Source: Alteromonas sp. KC3 (GTDB lineage Bacteria; Pseudomonadota; Gammaproteobacteria; Enterobacterales; Alteromonadaceae). Taken from it: a stretch of DNA of 64,000 bases. The notes beneath the pieces were generated by a model. The model was not told the origin of the DNA, searched no databases, and saw only the letters and a list, made by a program, of their open reading frames with translations. The DNA lies in the NCBI RefSeq assembly GCF_016756315.1, contig NZ_AP024235.1, positions 620,001 to 684,000 on the forward strand, given 5' to 3'. Made by a program: the position numbers and the translations under genes. Below are positions 56,880 to 64,000 of this stretch, piece by piece. How positions within the stretch are numbered: position 1 is the stretch's first letter; the number at the start of each line of letters is the position of its first letter.

Positions 56880-57428
56880 GTGAATAAAACAAGTGTGTTA
56901 GTAGGGTTAAGTTGCGTAGCATTGTTAGGCTATGGTGTTACGGCTGAGCCTTCCCATGCAGCAGAAGTAAAAATCACTTGGGAAGAGCCTGAATCATATT
57001 CCGATGTAAGGCCGTCAAACGAATCGCGTAAGCGCTTTAGAGAGCGAACGCTGAATGAGCTTGAAGCGCATATCGTAGAGCTAGCAGCAGACTTACCTGA
57101 ATCTCAAGTTCTGTCGATCACTGTAACCAACGTCGATTTGGCAGGAGAAGTATGGCCAAGTCAATTTGTTGGGTTTGGTAATGCAGGCGCAAATGATATT
57201 CGAGTCATCCGTCGTATTGATATTCCGAAAATGACATTTAGTTATACACTCACTGACGCAGCGGGTGAGGTAGTGGCAAGCGAAGATGAAGTGAAAATAA
57301 AAGACATGGATTTTATGGAATCAAACATACGACGCCATCGTAACGAATCTTTGTCTTACGAAAAAACCATGTTAGATGAATGGTTTTCAGATACTTTTCT
57401 TAAACAGCAGGTTGCCGCCAATAATTAA
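56880..57428 (+). CDS. DUF3016 domain-containing exported protein
   Basis: Exported protein of the DUF3016 family, function unknown, 182 residues. The GTG at 56880 is chosen because AGAGGAG lies 7 nt upstream; the longer frame from 56856 would place this site inside the gene. A signal peptide ends at HAA/EV (about residue 28). The conserved core starts with 'KITWEEPESYSDVRPSNESRKRFRERTLNELEAHI' and includes 'VTNVDLAGEVWPSQFVG' and 'DIPKMTFSYTLTDAAG'. It ends at a terminator shared with the convergent dehydrogenase. Confidence 0.85.
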   Translation: MNKTSVLVGLSCVALLGYGVTAEPSHAAEVKITWEEPESYSDVRPSNESRKRFRERTLNELEAHIVELAADLPESQVLSITVTNVDLAGEVWPSQFVGFGNAGANDIRVIRRIDIPKMTFSYTLTDAAGEVVASEDEVKIKDMDFMESNIRRHRNESLSYEKTMLDEWFSDTFLKQQVAANN

Positions 57429-57498
57429 CGTATAGGTACAGCAGGGCTGCAAGTGAGCAGGAATATTTGCAACCAACGGTATAATGGTAAATAGCAAC

Positions 57499-57526
57499 AA
57501 AAAGGTCGCCCTAGAGCGACCTTTTT
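57499..57526. terminator. Bidirectional intrinsic terminator (DUF3016 gene / acyl-CoA dehydrogenase)
   Basis: AAAAAGGTCGC pairs perfectly with GCGACCTTTTT around CCTAGA; A- and T-runs on both flanks serve both convergent genes. Confidence 0.92.
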
Positions 57527-57546
57527 AGTGCGTACAATACCGCTAA

Positions 57547-59307
57547 TTACAGGTAATCAAACTCACTACCTGCTATTGCAAGTGTGCTGTCTGGGCCCGC
57601 CAAATAAGCCGCTTTGTGTGCATCACGACGAGGCAAAATTCGTTCAATATAGAAATCGCGCGTTTTTTGTTTTGATGCAGCAAGTACCGCATTGTCACCG
57701 CGTTGTGCAGTATCTGCCATGCTGTACCACAGTACGCCAATCAATGAATAGGCGCTGTAGGCAAGGTAATCGCATGCCGCAGATGCTGCTGTGGTTGCAT
57801 CCATACCCAAACAATCTGCAGAAGAAGCGCGCCAGTCATCCAAGATACCCTGCGCCAATGCCTTGCTTTCAGCGTCTTGAATGTCAGCAACAAGGGCATT
57901 AAATGCACTGTAAGTCGCCTCCATCATTTGACCACCATTGCGAGTAAGTTTTCTGCCGATTAGGTCAAGCGCCTGAATACCATTGGTTCCTTCGTAAAGC
58001 ATGGCAATGCGAACGTCGCGCATCAACTGCTCCATGCCCCACTCGCGAATAAACCCATGGCCACCGAAAACCTGCACACCAATACTGGTTGTTTCAAGAC
58101 CCATATCGGTCATAAACGCTTTGCAGATAGGGGTTAAAAACTGCAGAATTTTATCCGCATTTTCTTTATCTTCACCTTCGCCAAGTTTTTCAACATCCAT
58201 AAACTTTGCGTATAGCAGTGAAAGCGCACGACAACCTTCAATCAACGATTTTTGCGTAAGCAGCATTCGTGCGACATCAGGTTGAAATACGATAGGATCA
58301 GCTTTGCCTTCAGGGTTTTGAATGCCTTGTGGAGCGCGTGACTGAACACGTTCGCGAGCATAGGTCAAAGCGCCCTGATATGACGCTTCGGCGGCACCAA
58401 GCCCCTGCATTCCCACTTGGAAACGCGCATCGTTCATCATGGTAAACATGCACGCTAAGCCTTGATTTTCTTCACCAACTAGCCAGCCAGTTGCGCCGTC
58501 AAAGTTCATAACGCATGTCGGGCTCGCCTTGATACCCATTTTGTGTTCAATACTACCAACAGAAAGATTGTTCGCTTCACCAGGGGCATTGTTCGCGTCG
58601 GGTAAGAACTTAGGCACTAAGAAAAGACTGATACCCTTCACACCTTTTGGTGCATCCGGCAAGCGCGCAAGTACAAGGTGGATAACGTTTTCGCTCCAGT
58701 CTTGATCACCGGCCGTGATAAAGATTTTATTGCCCGTAATCTTGTAGCTACCATCGCCCTGTGGCTCGGCTTTCGTAGAGAGCAGGCTTAAATCTGTGCC
58801 GGCATGTGGCTCGGTAAGGTTCATGGTACCTGTCCATTCACCGCTAATAAGCTTGGCTAAATAAATGTCTTTTAGTGTTTTACTTGCGTGTTTGGTAACG
58901 GCAAGCGTTGCGCTTTCGGTCAGCATAGTGGTTAATCGCCAGCTTAGGTTAGCGGCGTTTAACATTTCATGCACTGGCACTGCCATGGTATACGGTAGGT
59001 CTTGACCATCGTATTCTGCTGTACCCAGCATAGCGTTCCAGCCGTTCGCAACATATTCTTGATATGCTTCTGCGAAGCCTTTAGGTGTGGTCACCTTGCC
59101 ATCTTCTAGCTTACAGCCTTCTTCATCACCCTCGCGGTTAAGTGGGGCAACAACATCTAGGGCGAACTTTGCACCCTGCGCAATAATTTCATTGGCCAAG
59201 TCACTGTCGAAATCGCTAATACCTAGCTTTTCGTAGTGCGCATCAAGTCCAAGCCAGTCTTTCAATAAAAACTGAAAGTCAGCAGTTGGGGCATGGTACA
59301 GAGGCAT
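57547..59307 (-). CDS. Acyl-CoA dehydrogenase (AidB/FadE-like, with C-terminal extension)
   Basis: FAD enzyme of fatty acid beta-oxidation type, 586 residues from ATG 59307, which has AAGGAG 6 nt upstream (a TTG at 59325 is rejected). The long form has an N-terminal cap with 'MPLYHAPTADFQFLLKDWLG', the FAD/substrate loop 'TGTMNLTEPHAGTDLSLL', 'KIFITAGDQDW', the catalytic region 'EGTNGIQALDLIGRKL', and a C-terminal domain of about 120 residues. This resembles the two-domain acyl-CoA dehydrogenases of marine Alteromonadales that replace FadE; chain-length preference is unknown. It is monocistronic. Confidence 0.92.
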   Translation of the reverse strand: MPLYHAPTADFQFLLKDWLGLDAHYEKLGISDFDSDLANEIIAQGAKFALDVVAPLNREGDEEGCKLEDGKVTTPKGFAEAYQEYVANGWNAMLGTAEYDGQDLPYTMAVPVHEMLNAANLSWRLTTMLTESATLAVTKHASKTLKDIYLAKLISGEWTGTMNLTEPHAGTDLSLLSTKAEPQGDGSYKITGNKIFITAGDQDWSENVIHLVLARLPDAPKGVKGISLFLVPKFLPDANNAPGEANNLSVGSIEHKMGIKASPTCVMNFDGATGWLVGEENQGLACMFTMMNDARFQVGMQGLGAAEASYQGALTYARERVQSRAPQGIQNPEGKADPIVFQPDVARMLLTQKSLIEGCRALSLLYAKFMDVEKLGEGEDKENADKILQFLTPICKAFMTDMGLETTSIGVQVFGGHGFIREWGMEQLMRDVRIAMLYEGTNGIQALDLIGRKLTRNGGQMMEATYSAFNALVADIQDAESKALAQGILDDWRASSADCLGMDATTAASAACDYLAYSAYSLIGVLWYSMADTAQRGDNAVLAASKQKTRDFYIERILPRRDAHKAAYLAGPDSTLAIAGSEFDYL

Positions 59308-59551
59308 GGATGACTCCTTTTTCAAACAAGTGTTTTAATTTTTGCCTATTATAGTCACAAAAAGCATAGTCAGAGTAGTCTGTTTATGGAAAGTTAATGA
59401 AAATACTCTTTCATCAAAAGCACAGGTGGTGAGGCTGGCTATTGTGTATTCGCCCTCCCAGATTGATTGTAAGCAGTTGACTAAGCACTTGCTTTTTTAG
59501 TGCGTGTTGGCATGCTTTAGCGAAACTAACCTAAATTAATAGCGAAAAACT

Positions 59552-60301
59552 ATGGTAAATGAACAACCGGTTTGCATCGTCACGGGTGGCAGTTTGGGCA
59601 TTGGGCTTGCGGTATGTGAAGTGTTTGCAGAGCAAGGTTTTCACGTGGTGAATCTTGATATACGCGATTTCGAGAGTACGCCGTGTAATGCACGTTGGAA
59701 ACAGTGCGATGTAAGTAAGGTTGGTGAAGTACAAAGTGCAGTGAGTGAAGTTATCGCTGCGTTGGGCAGAATTGATGCTGTGGTATGTAACGCGGGAAAA
59801 CACGTGTCAGCAACAATAGAAGAGACAGATGAAGCATTGCTAGACAGTGTGTTTAGCCTCAATGTGAAGGGCGCATACGCTACAATTCAAAGTGCGCTGC
59901 CGATCATGAAGCAACAACAAGGCGGGGCTATTGTGGTAATGGGCTCTGACCAATCATTTGTTGGAAAGCGAAACTCCTTCGCCTACGGCCTCACTAAAGC
60001 GGCGCTGGCGTCAATGGCCAAAACGACAGCATTAGATTATGCGCCTTACAATATCAGAGTAAATGCAGTGTGCCCGGGCACCATAGAAACGCCATTGTTT
60101 TATAACGCTATTGATAAGTATGTGGCCCGCAGTGGCGCTGATAAAGGTGAAGTCGTTGCAGAAGAGGCTGCTGCACAGCCTATTGGACGGCTTGGGCAAC
60201 CGCGCGACGTGGCAGAGCTTGCTTATTTTTTATGTAGTGACAAAGCTTCATTTATTACAGGTAGTCTTCATGCCGTCGATGGCGGCTATACCGCGCAATA
60301 G
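59552..60301 (+). CDS. Short-chain dehydrogenase/reductase (probable sugar or sugar-acid dehydrogenase)
   Basis: Classical SDR oxidoreductase, 249 residues. The NAD(P) loop TGGSLGIG is at residues 11-18, NAG is in 'VCNAGKHVS', and the active site has Y145-x3-K149 (AYGLTKAAL). The end 'SFITGSLHAVDGGYTAQ' is typical. Asp after the second strand (NLDIRD) suggests NAD preference. It starts 33 bp before a lactonase-like amidohydrolase and faces a dehydratase and aldolase gene pair, so a sugar or deoxy-sugar-acid substrate is inferred. Confidence 0.88.
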   Translation: MVNEQPVCIVTGGSLGIGLAVCEVFAEQGFHVVNLDIRDFESTPCNARWKQCDVSKVGEVQSAVSEVIAALGRIDAVVCNAGKHVSATIEETDEALLDSVFSLNVKGAYATIQSALPIMKQQQGGAIVVMGSDQSFVGKRNSFAYGLTKAALASMAKTTALDYAPYNIRVNAVCPGTIETPLFYNAIDKYVARSGADKGEVVAEEAAAQPIGRLGQPRDVAELAYFLCSDKASFITGSLHAVDGGYTAQ

Positions 60302-60334
60302 TCAATCCACGCAAATTAAAGTAGACAAGCACCT

Positions 60335-61207
60335 ATGCAATATAACGCGCTAACTTGGGTTGATCCGCACCTTCATATTTTTGCCCTTAATGAAGGACAA
60401 TATCATTGGTTGAAACCTCACAATCCGCCTTTTTGGGAGGACAAGCCGAAGATAGCGAAGCGGTTTTATGAGCGAGATATCTTGGCCTCAGCGGGTGCTC
60501 AGCTAGAAGGCTTCGTCCATATAGAGGCTGGGTTCGATAACCATCGTCCTTGGCGGGAAATTCAATTCTTAGCTCGCCATTGTACAAGGCCTTTCAGCGC
60601 CATTGCCTGTATCGATCTTCTTTCAATTGACGCGAGTGCGCATATCGATAAGCTTGCAAAAATGTCACCTGTTGTTGGCCTTCGTCATATTCTCGATGAC
60701 GATGCAGTGAGTATATTGCGCAATCCAAAAGCGGTATGGTGCTTCTCGCGTATGGCGTCTTTAGGGTTGTCATTCGAAGTACAAGCCGATATGACTGACC
60801 CGCATACCGTTAAGGCGCTACTTAATATTTTGCAACGATATCCAACACTTAAATTCACCATTAATCATTGCGCTATCGTGCCAACAAGCGCTGCGAGCTT
60901 TGCCTTTCAGCTATGGCGAAATCACCTACACCTACTTTCTGCAACTGGGCAGGTCGCTTTTAAGTTTTCTGGTTTTGAAATGCAAAACCGTCAGTGGTCA
61001 TGGCAACACGCAAAAGCGCGTTTTGAAACCTTGGTAGATACGGTCGGTGTTGATAGGGTGATGTTTGCCAGTAACTATCCATTGTGTATATGGCGGATGC
61101 CGCTTAAACAGCTGTGGCAGGGATATGAAATGCTTTGTGCTGAATTTACAAGAGAAGCACAGCAAAAGCTGTGCGCATTAAATGCCCGTACGTGGTACGG
61201 GCTTTAA
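60335..61207 (+). CDS. Amidohydrolase-2 family lactonase (COG3618-like)
   Basis: Metal-dependent TIM-barrel hydrolase, 290 residues. The N-terminus has the family's D-x-H-x-H type start 'WVDPHLHIFALNEGQYHWL'; later come 'ITINHCAI'-type strand residues (FTINHCAIVP) and 'DRVMFASNYPLCIW' (equivalent of FGSDWP). These are the marks of the fuconolactonase/rhamnonolactonase group. It probably opens a sugar lactone to the acid that the neighbouring dehydratase acts on. Co-directional with the SDR gene; convergent with the dehydratase gene, 28 bp away. Confidence 0.85.
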   Translation: MQYNALTWVDPHLHIFALNEGQYHWLKPHNPPFWEDKPKIAKRFYERDILASAGAQLEGFVHIEAGFDNHRPWREIQFLARHCTRPFSAIACIDLLSIDASAHIDKLAKMSPVVGLRHILDDDAVSILRNPKAVWCFSRMASLGLSFEVQADMTDPHTVKALLNILQRYPTLKFTINHCAIVPTSAASFAFQLWRNHLHLLSATGQVAFKFSGFEMQNRQWSWQHAKARFETLVDTVGVDRVMFASNYPLCIWRMPLKQLWQGYEMLCAEFTREAQQKLCALNARTWYGL

Positions 61208-61235
61208 TCTCTTTTATAATCGTTAACTACAACGT

Positions 61236-62420
61236 TTATTTCAGTGCAGTTACTGTCATATGTGGTGAGCGATAAACCACTTCATCATTTAGCTCTATAC
61301 CGATTCCTGGTGTATCTGGTGCTTCAATAAAGCCATTAACGGGCTGTGGATCTTGAATACACAGCTCTCGGTTCCAGTCCTTAATGGCATAAGTGTGGTG
61401 CTCATGGATTAAGAAATTAGGAATAGCTGTTTCAAGGTGTAAGCTCGCCGCCGTTGCTACAGGGCCGCCGCAAACGTGGGCTTGAATTCTTACGTCATAA
61501 ATATCAGCGTAGTCACACACTTTTTTCGCTTCGGTAAAGCCTCCACACAATCCAACATCTGGCTGTAATACGTCAATTGACTGGTCTTCTAAGTAAGGGC
61601 GCACATCCCAGCGATGATATAAGCGCTCGCCGCCGGCAATAGGCACGTTGACATTTTTCGCTACTTTGTCGTGAAGTTTTGAATTTAAGTAATTCACAGG
61701 TTCTTCGTAATACAAACAACCAATCTCTTCAACAATATCGCCAAGCTGAATGGCGGTAGATGCACCTAATAAGCTGTGACATTCAAAAATGATATCGCCG
61801 TCTTCACCCATGGTATCGCGAATGGCTTGTAATCTGGCCTTGAAAAGTTTTAGCTCTGGCTTAGTAAAAAGCTTAGTTCTATCAAAATGGGTATTGCCGT
61901 CTTTGTCATAGACAATGGGGTCAACTTTCACTGCATCATAGCCATCTTTGAGCGCTTTTTCAGTGGCACGCGCGTAATCGGCAGGATCATTAAGTTTGGT
62001 GACTTCTTTATCCCAATCGAATTGAAGCTGACTCGCGTAGCTGCGCAGTTTGCCGTTAGTCTTACCACCTAGCAGTTCATAAACAGGAAGCCCTAGCGCC
62101 TTACCTTTAATGTCCCACAATGCGGTATCAATAGCGCTCATTGCCGCATAAATAACAGGGCCTCCGCCTAATCCCCAAAAGCCTTCACGCAGCATACGTG
62201 ACCACAACAATTCGGTGTTCATAGGATTAAAGCCAATCAGCATGGCTTCTGCAATTTCTTTAATCATATGAGCGGCAGCACTGTGGCCCCAGTCATACGC
62301 CAAACCGGCTTCGCCTACGCCAGTTAACCCTTCGTCTGTGTATACACGCACAAACACAGGATTCCACTGGGGACGCTTAGGGCATTCAATATCAAATATT
62401 TCTACTTTGGTGACTTTCAT
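61236..62420 (-). CDS. Enolase-superfamily acid-sugar dehydratase (GalD/ManD-like)
   Basis: Mandelate racemase/muconate lactonizing enzyme family, 394 residues. Metal ligands are read as E213, E239 or E240, and E265, with H215 (ExH pattern) and H315. A histidine two residues after the first ligand and another near 315 are the marks of galactonate/mannonate dehydratase-type members. The N-terminal cap shows 'FVRVYTDEGLTGVGEAGLAYDWG' and the barrel 'AVKVDPIVYDKDG'. It probably dehydrates an aldonate to a 2-keto-3-deoxy sugar acid; the exact sugar cannot be told. The aldolase gene lies 27 bp upstream in the same operon. Confidence 0.88.
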   Translation of the reverse strand: MKVTKVEIFDIECPKRPQWNPVFVRVYTDEGLTGVGEAGLAYDWGHSAAAHMIKEIAEAMLIGFNPMNTELLWSRMLREGFWGLGGGPVIYAAMSAIDTALWDIKGKALGLPVYELLGGKTNGKLRSYASQLQFDWDKEVTKLNDPADYARATEKALKDGYDAVKVDPIVYDKDGNTHFDRTKLFTKPELKLFKARLQAIRDTMGEDGDIIFECHSLLGASTAIQLGDIVEEIGCLYYEEPVNYLNSKLHDKVAKNVNVPIAGGERLYHRWDVRPYLEDQSIDVLQPDVGLCGGFTEAKKVCDYADIYDVRIQAHVCGGPVATAASLHLETAIPNFLIHEHHTYAIKDWNRELCIQDPQPVNGFIEAPDTPGIGIELNDEVVYRSPHMTVTALK

Positions 62421-62447
62421 AGTAATGATGTAATTCCGTTCTAAAAG

Positions 62448-63215
62448 CTATTCGCAAAAGCTTGGGTCAAGTTTGTAGGCTTTTCGTAGCATAGCTGGCC
62501 ATGCTTTTTGGCCACCGGTTTCTCCGTTATGCACTACACTGGCTTGTTCGTATATACCGTCGATAATAGGTTGAGGGATCTCAATAACATCCTCGTTCGA
62601 TTGCATTAATGCGAGCTGAATTTCACAGGCGCGTTGTAAATCATAAAAACGCATAAAGGCATCGCCGACCGTAGGACCTAACGTGAGTCCGCCATGATTA
62701 GGCAATAACATGTGGTTGGTATCGCCTAAATCTTCTTGCAGGCGGCGTTTCTCGTTGCTATTTACCGCAAGTCCTTCGTAACCGTGATAAGACAACGATG
62801 GTAGCGAGAACAGCGAATACTGACTCCATGGTTTAAGCCCACCTTTTACCGACGCGACAGAAATAGTCGCCAAGGTATGCAAGTGAATCACGCACATCGC
62901 ATCATGGCGTACTTCGTGAATAGCGCTATGAATAGTAAACCCTGCGGGGTTAATCCCGTAAGGCGTGTCGTCAAGAATGTTTCCCTCAAGATCGACTTTA
63001 ACCAGATTCGAGGCAGTAACTTCGTCAAAGGTAAGGCCAAAGGCATTGACGAGATAATGATCGGTGCCCGGGACTTTGGCTGAAATATGGGTGTAGATAA
63101 GATCGCCCCAGCGCATATCGGCAACTAGGCGGTAGCATGCTGCAAGGTCGACCCTGGTTTGCCACTCTTCGTCAGACACTTTGCCTTTAAGGTTTAAGCT
63201 TGGCAGTGTGAACAA
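62448..63215 (-). CDS. Class II aldolase/adducin family protein
   Basis: Zinc-type aldolase/adducin domain protein, 255 residues from a TTG start that has AGGAG 7 nt upstream, the only site that fits. Signature parts: 'RWGDLIYTHISAKVPGTDHYLVNAFGLTFDEVTASNLVKVD', the metal motif HLH in 'CVIHLHTLATISV', and 'LLPNHGGLTLGPTVGDAFMRFYDLQRACEIQL' with the third histidine. It likely cleaves or modifies the product of the dehydratase; many family members have no known substrate. First gene of a two-gene minus-strand unit. Confidence 0.86.
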   Translation of the reverse strand: MFTLPSLNLKGKVSDEEWQTRVDLAACYRLVADMRWGDLIYTHISAKVPGTDHYLVNAFGLTFDEVTASNLVKVDLEGNILDDTPYGINPAGFTIHSAIHEVRHDAMCVIHLHTLATISVASVKGGLKPWSQYSLFSLPSLSYHGYEGLAVNSNEKRRLQEDLGDTNHMLLPNHGGLTLGPTVGDAFMRFYDLQRACEIQLALMQSNEDVIEIPQPIIDGIYEQASVVHNGETGGQKAWPAMLRKAYKLDPSFCE

Positions 63216-63304
63216 GTCACTTCTCCTTTAATAATGATACCGACAATTTACCAACACCTATGTGGTTGAACAATATTTTGTCCACAGATGATGCTACGAG
63301 GTTG

Positions 63305-63850
63305 TTATTGCTTATTTTTAATTGCTATATAACCGTCGCGAAGTGGGATGAGGTCGTCTGAAAAGCGCAAATCATCATGGTTGAGTAAAAACGGGTCAAC
63401 CTTTTCGAGTGCTACGACTTCTATTACTGACCACGGCGGAGCATCAAATGTGTTGGGTAGGTCATCTAAACCCGCATCAAGCCCACATCCGAAAAGGGCT
63501 AGCCCCCGTGCTGTTGTGCCTAAGAACTGCTGTATTTCAACGTTAAAACCCGTTTCTTCCCAGGTTTCTCGATGGGCGGTGCACGCTAAGCTTTGTTCGC
63601 TCTCATTGTTGTGTGACTTACCACCACCAGGAAAATCCAGTTTTCCAGACAGACGGTGGCGAATCATTAGTACCTTGTTGCCTGTTTTAATAATGCAGGC
63701 GGCGGCCTCATACTGACCCTCATTAAGGTTCACATTCGTGAGTACGAGTGACTCGGCTACGCGGCAAACTGGATCGTTAGGAGCATCAGGGTTACATGAA
63801 AAAAGCGGTAAAACCGCCAAAATAGCTGATAAGCGAAATAAGAATGACAT
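63305..63850 (-). CDS. Lipoprotein Nudix hydrolase
   Basis: Nudix-fold protein, 181 residues, with a lipoprotein signal peptide (hydrophobic 5-17, lipobox LFSC with Cys19), so it should be exported, which is unusual for Nudix enzymes. The Nudix helix 'RETWEETGF' is intact, and 'KLDFPGGGKSHNNES' precedes it. Counting from the GGG, the spacing between the first glutamate and RE is ten residues instead of seven, so the loop has a three-residue insertion. Monocistronic by position; no terminator seen. Substrate unknown. Confidence 0.82.
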   Translation of the reverse strand: MSFLFRLSAILAVLPLFSCNPDAPNDPVCRVAESLVLTNVNLNEGQYEAAACIIKTGNKVLMIRHRLSGKLDFPGGGKSHNNESEQSLACTAHRETWEETGFNVEIQQFLGTTARGLALFGCGLDAGLDDLPNTFDAPPWSVIEVVALEKVDPFLLNHDDLRFSDDLIPLRDGYIAIKNKQ

Positions 63851-64000
63851 CGATTTAGGTAAAATACTTAACGTAAATAAAATTTTGTGCGCTGGGTTTG
63901 CGCTCTAGAATAATAACACAGTACGTAATTTATTGATTTGAGTCTATTGTCTCTATTAGGCATTGCGTGCTTGCGGTTTTCTGACAAGCGTTCAGGTTAC
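63851..64000. other. Right edge of window, no gene seen
   Basis: 150 bp upstream of the Nudix lipoprotein gene. It is AT-rich at its left end and presumably holds that gene's promoter. No frame of useful length continues to the edge on either strand as far as can be read. Confidence 0.4.

Overview
The window looks like a chromosomal segment of a marine gammaproteobacterium, most probably Alteromonas or a close relative. The grounds are the order tolC / nudF-yqiB-cpdA-yqiA-parE, which is typical of gammaproteobacteria, an EF-P modification set of the E. coli type, a PrsT-type TPR lipoprotein, several TonB receptors, and a NasR/NtrC-style nitrate assimilation region. The genus is inferred from gene content and protein resemblance; no database was searched. 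I see no tRNA, rRNA, CRISPR array, insertion sequence or phage gene. Genes are dense and mostly intact; one is cut by the window edge.

Layout. 1-5.7 kb: a truncated DeaD-type RNA helicase, a large PrsT-like TPR lipoprotein, a single-domain voltage-gated cation channel and a small coiled-coil protein. 5.7-12 kb: tolC, divergent from nudF-yqiB-cpdA-yqiA-parE. 12-15 kb: four poorly known genes, including a YjfB-like motility protein. 14.9-17.7 kb: epmB, efp and epmA, the elongation factor P and its beta-lysylation enzymes. 17.9-27.3 kb: a histidine-rich TonB receptor that is probably for zinc, then small metabolic and repair genes (GGCT-like, GNAT, cyclophilin, rlmG, lipase-like, alkB, bolA, PAP2, nucleotidyltransferase). 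27.3-49.8 kb: nitrate assimilation. It holds a NIT-ANTAR antiterminator (nasR), a SulP transporter, nirB-nirD-nasA-cobA-ybiB, an inserted signalling block (degenerate 5'-nucleotidase, diguanylate cyclase, PAS-type chemoreceptor), then nrtA-nrtB-nrtC, a porin and mobA. 49.8-57.4 kb: an HD protein, dsbA, btuB behind a cobalamin riboswitch, srkA, ccoG behind an FNR-like promoter, and two small exported or membrane proteins. 57.5-63.9 kb: an acyl-CoA dehydrogenase, a sugar-acid catabolic cluster (SDR, lactonase-like amidohydrolase, enolase-superfamily dehydratase, class II aldolase) and a lipoprotein Nudix hydrolase.

How the parts fit. The nitrate region is the most coherent system here. Nitrate would cross the outer membrane through the porin and the inner membrane through NrtABC. 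NasA reduces it to nitrite and NirBD reduces nitrite to ammonium. CobA supplies a siroheme precursor and MobA finishes the molybdenum cofactor. Both transcription units, nirB and nrtA, carry the same layered control signals: paired GCACCA/TTGGTGCA motifs resembling NtrC sites, a sigma-54-like promoter, then a leader with a hexaloop hairpin whose 3' side overlaps a strong intrinsic terminator. That is the known architecture for ANTAR antitermination, and the matching regulator lies in the same region.

Points most worth following up are the duplicated NtrC/sigma-54/ANTAR leaders, the dead-looking periplasmic nucleotidase coupled to a diguanylate cyclase behind a perfect 19-bp palindrome, and the channel whose selectivity filter carries native aspartates like those engineered to make calcium-selective channels. 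I found no clearly new large defence or mobile system.
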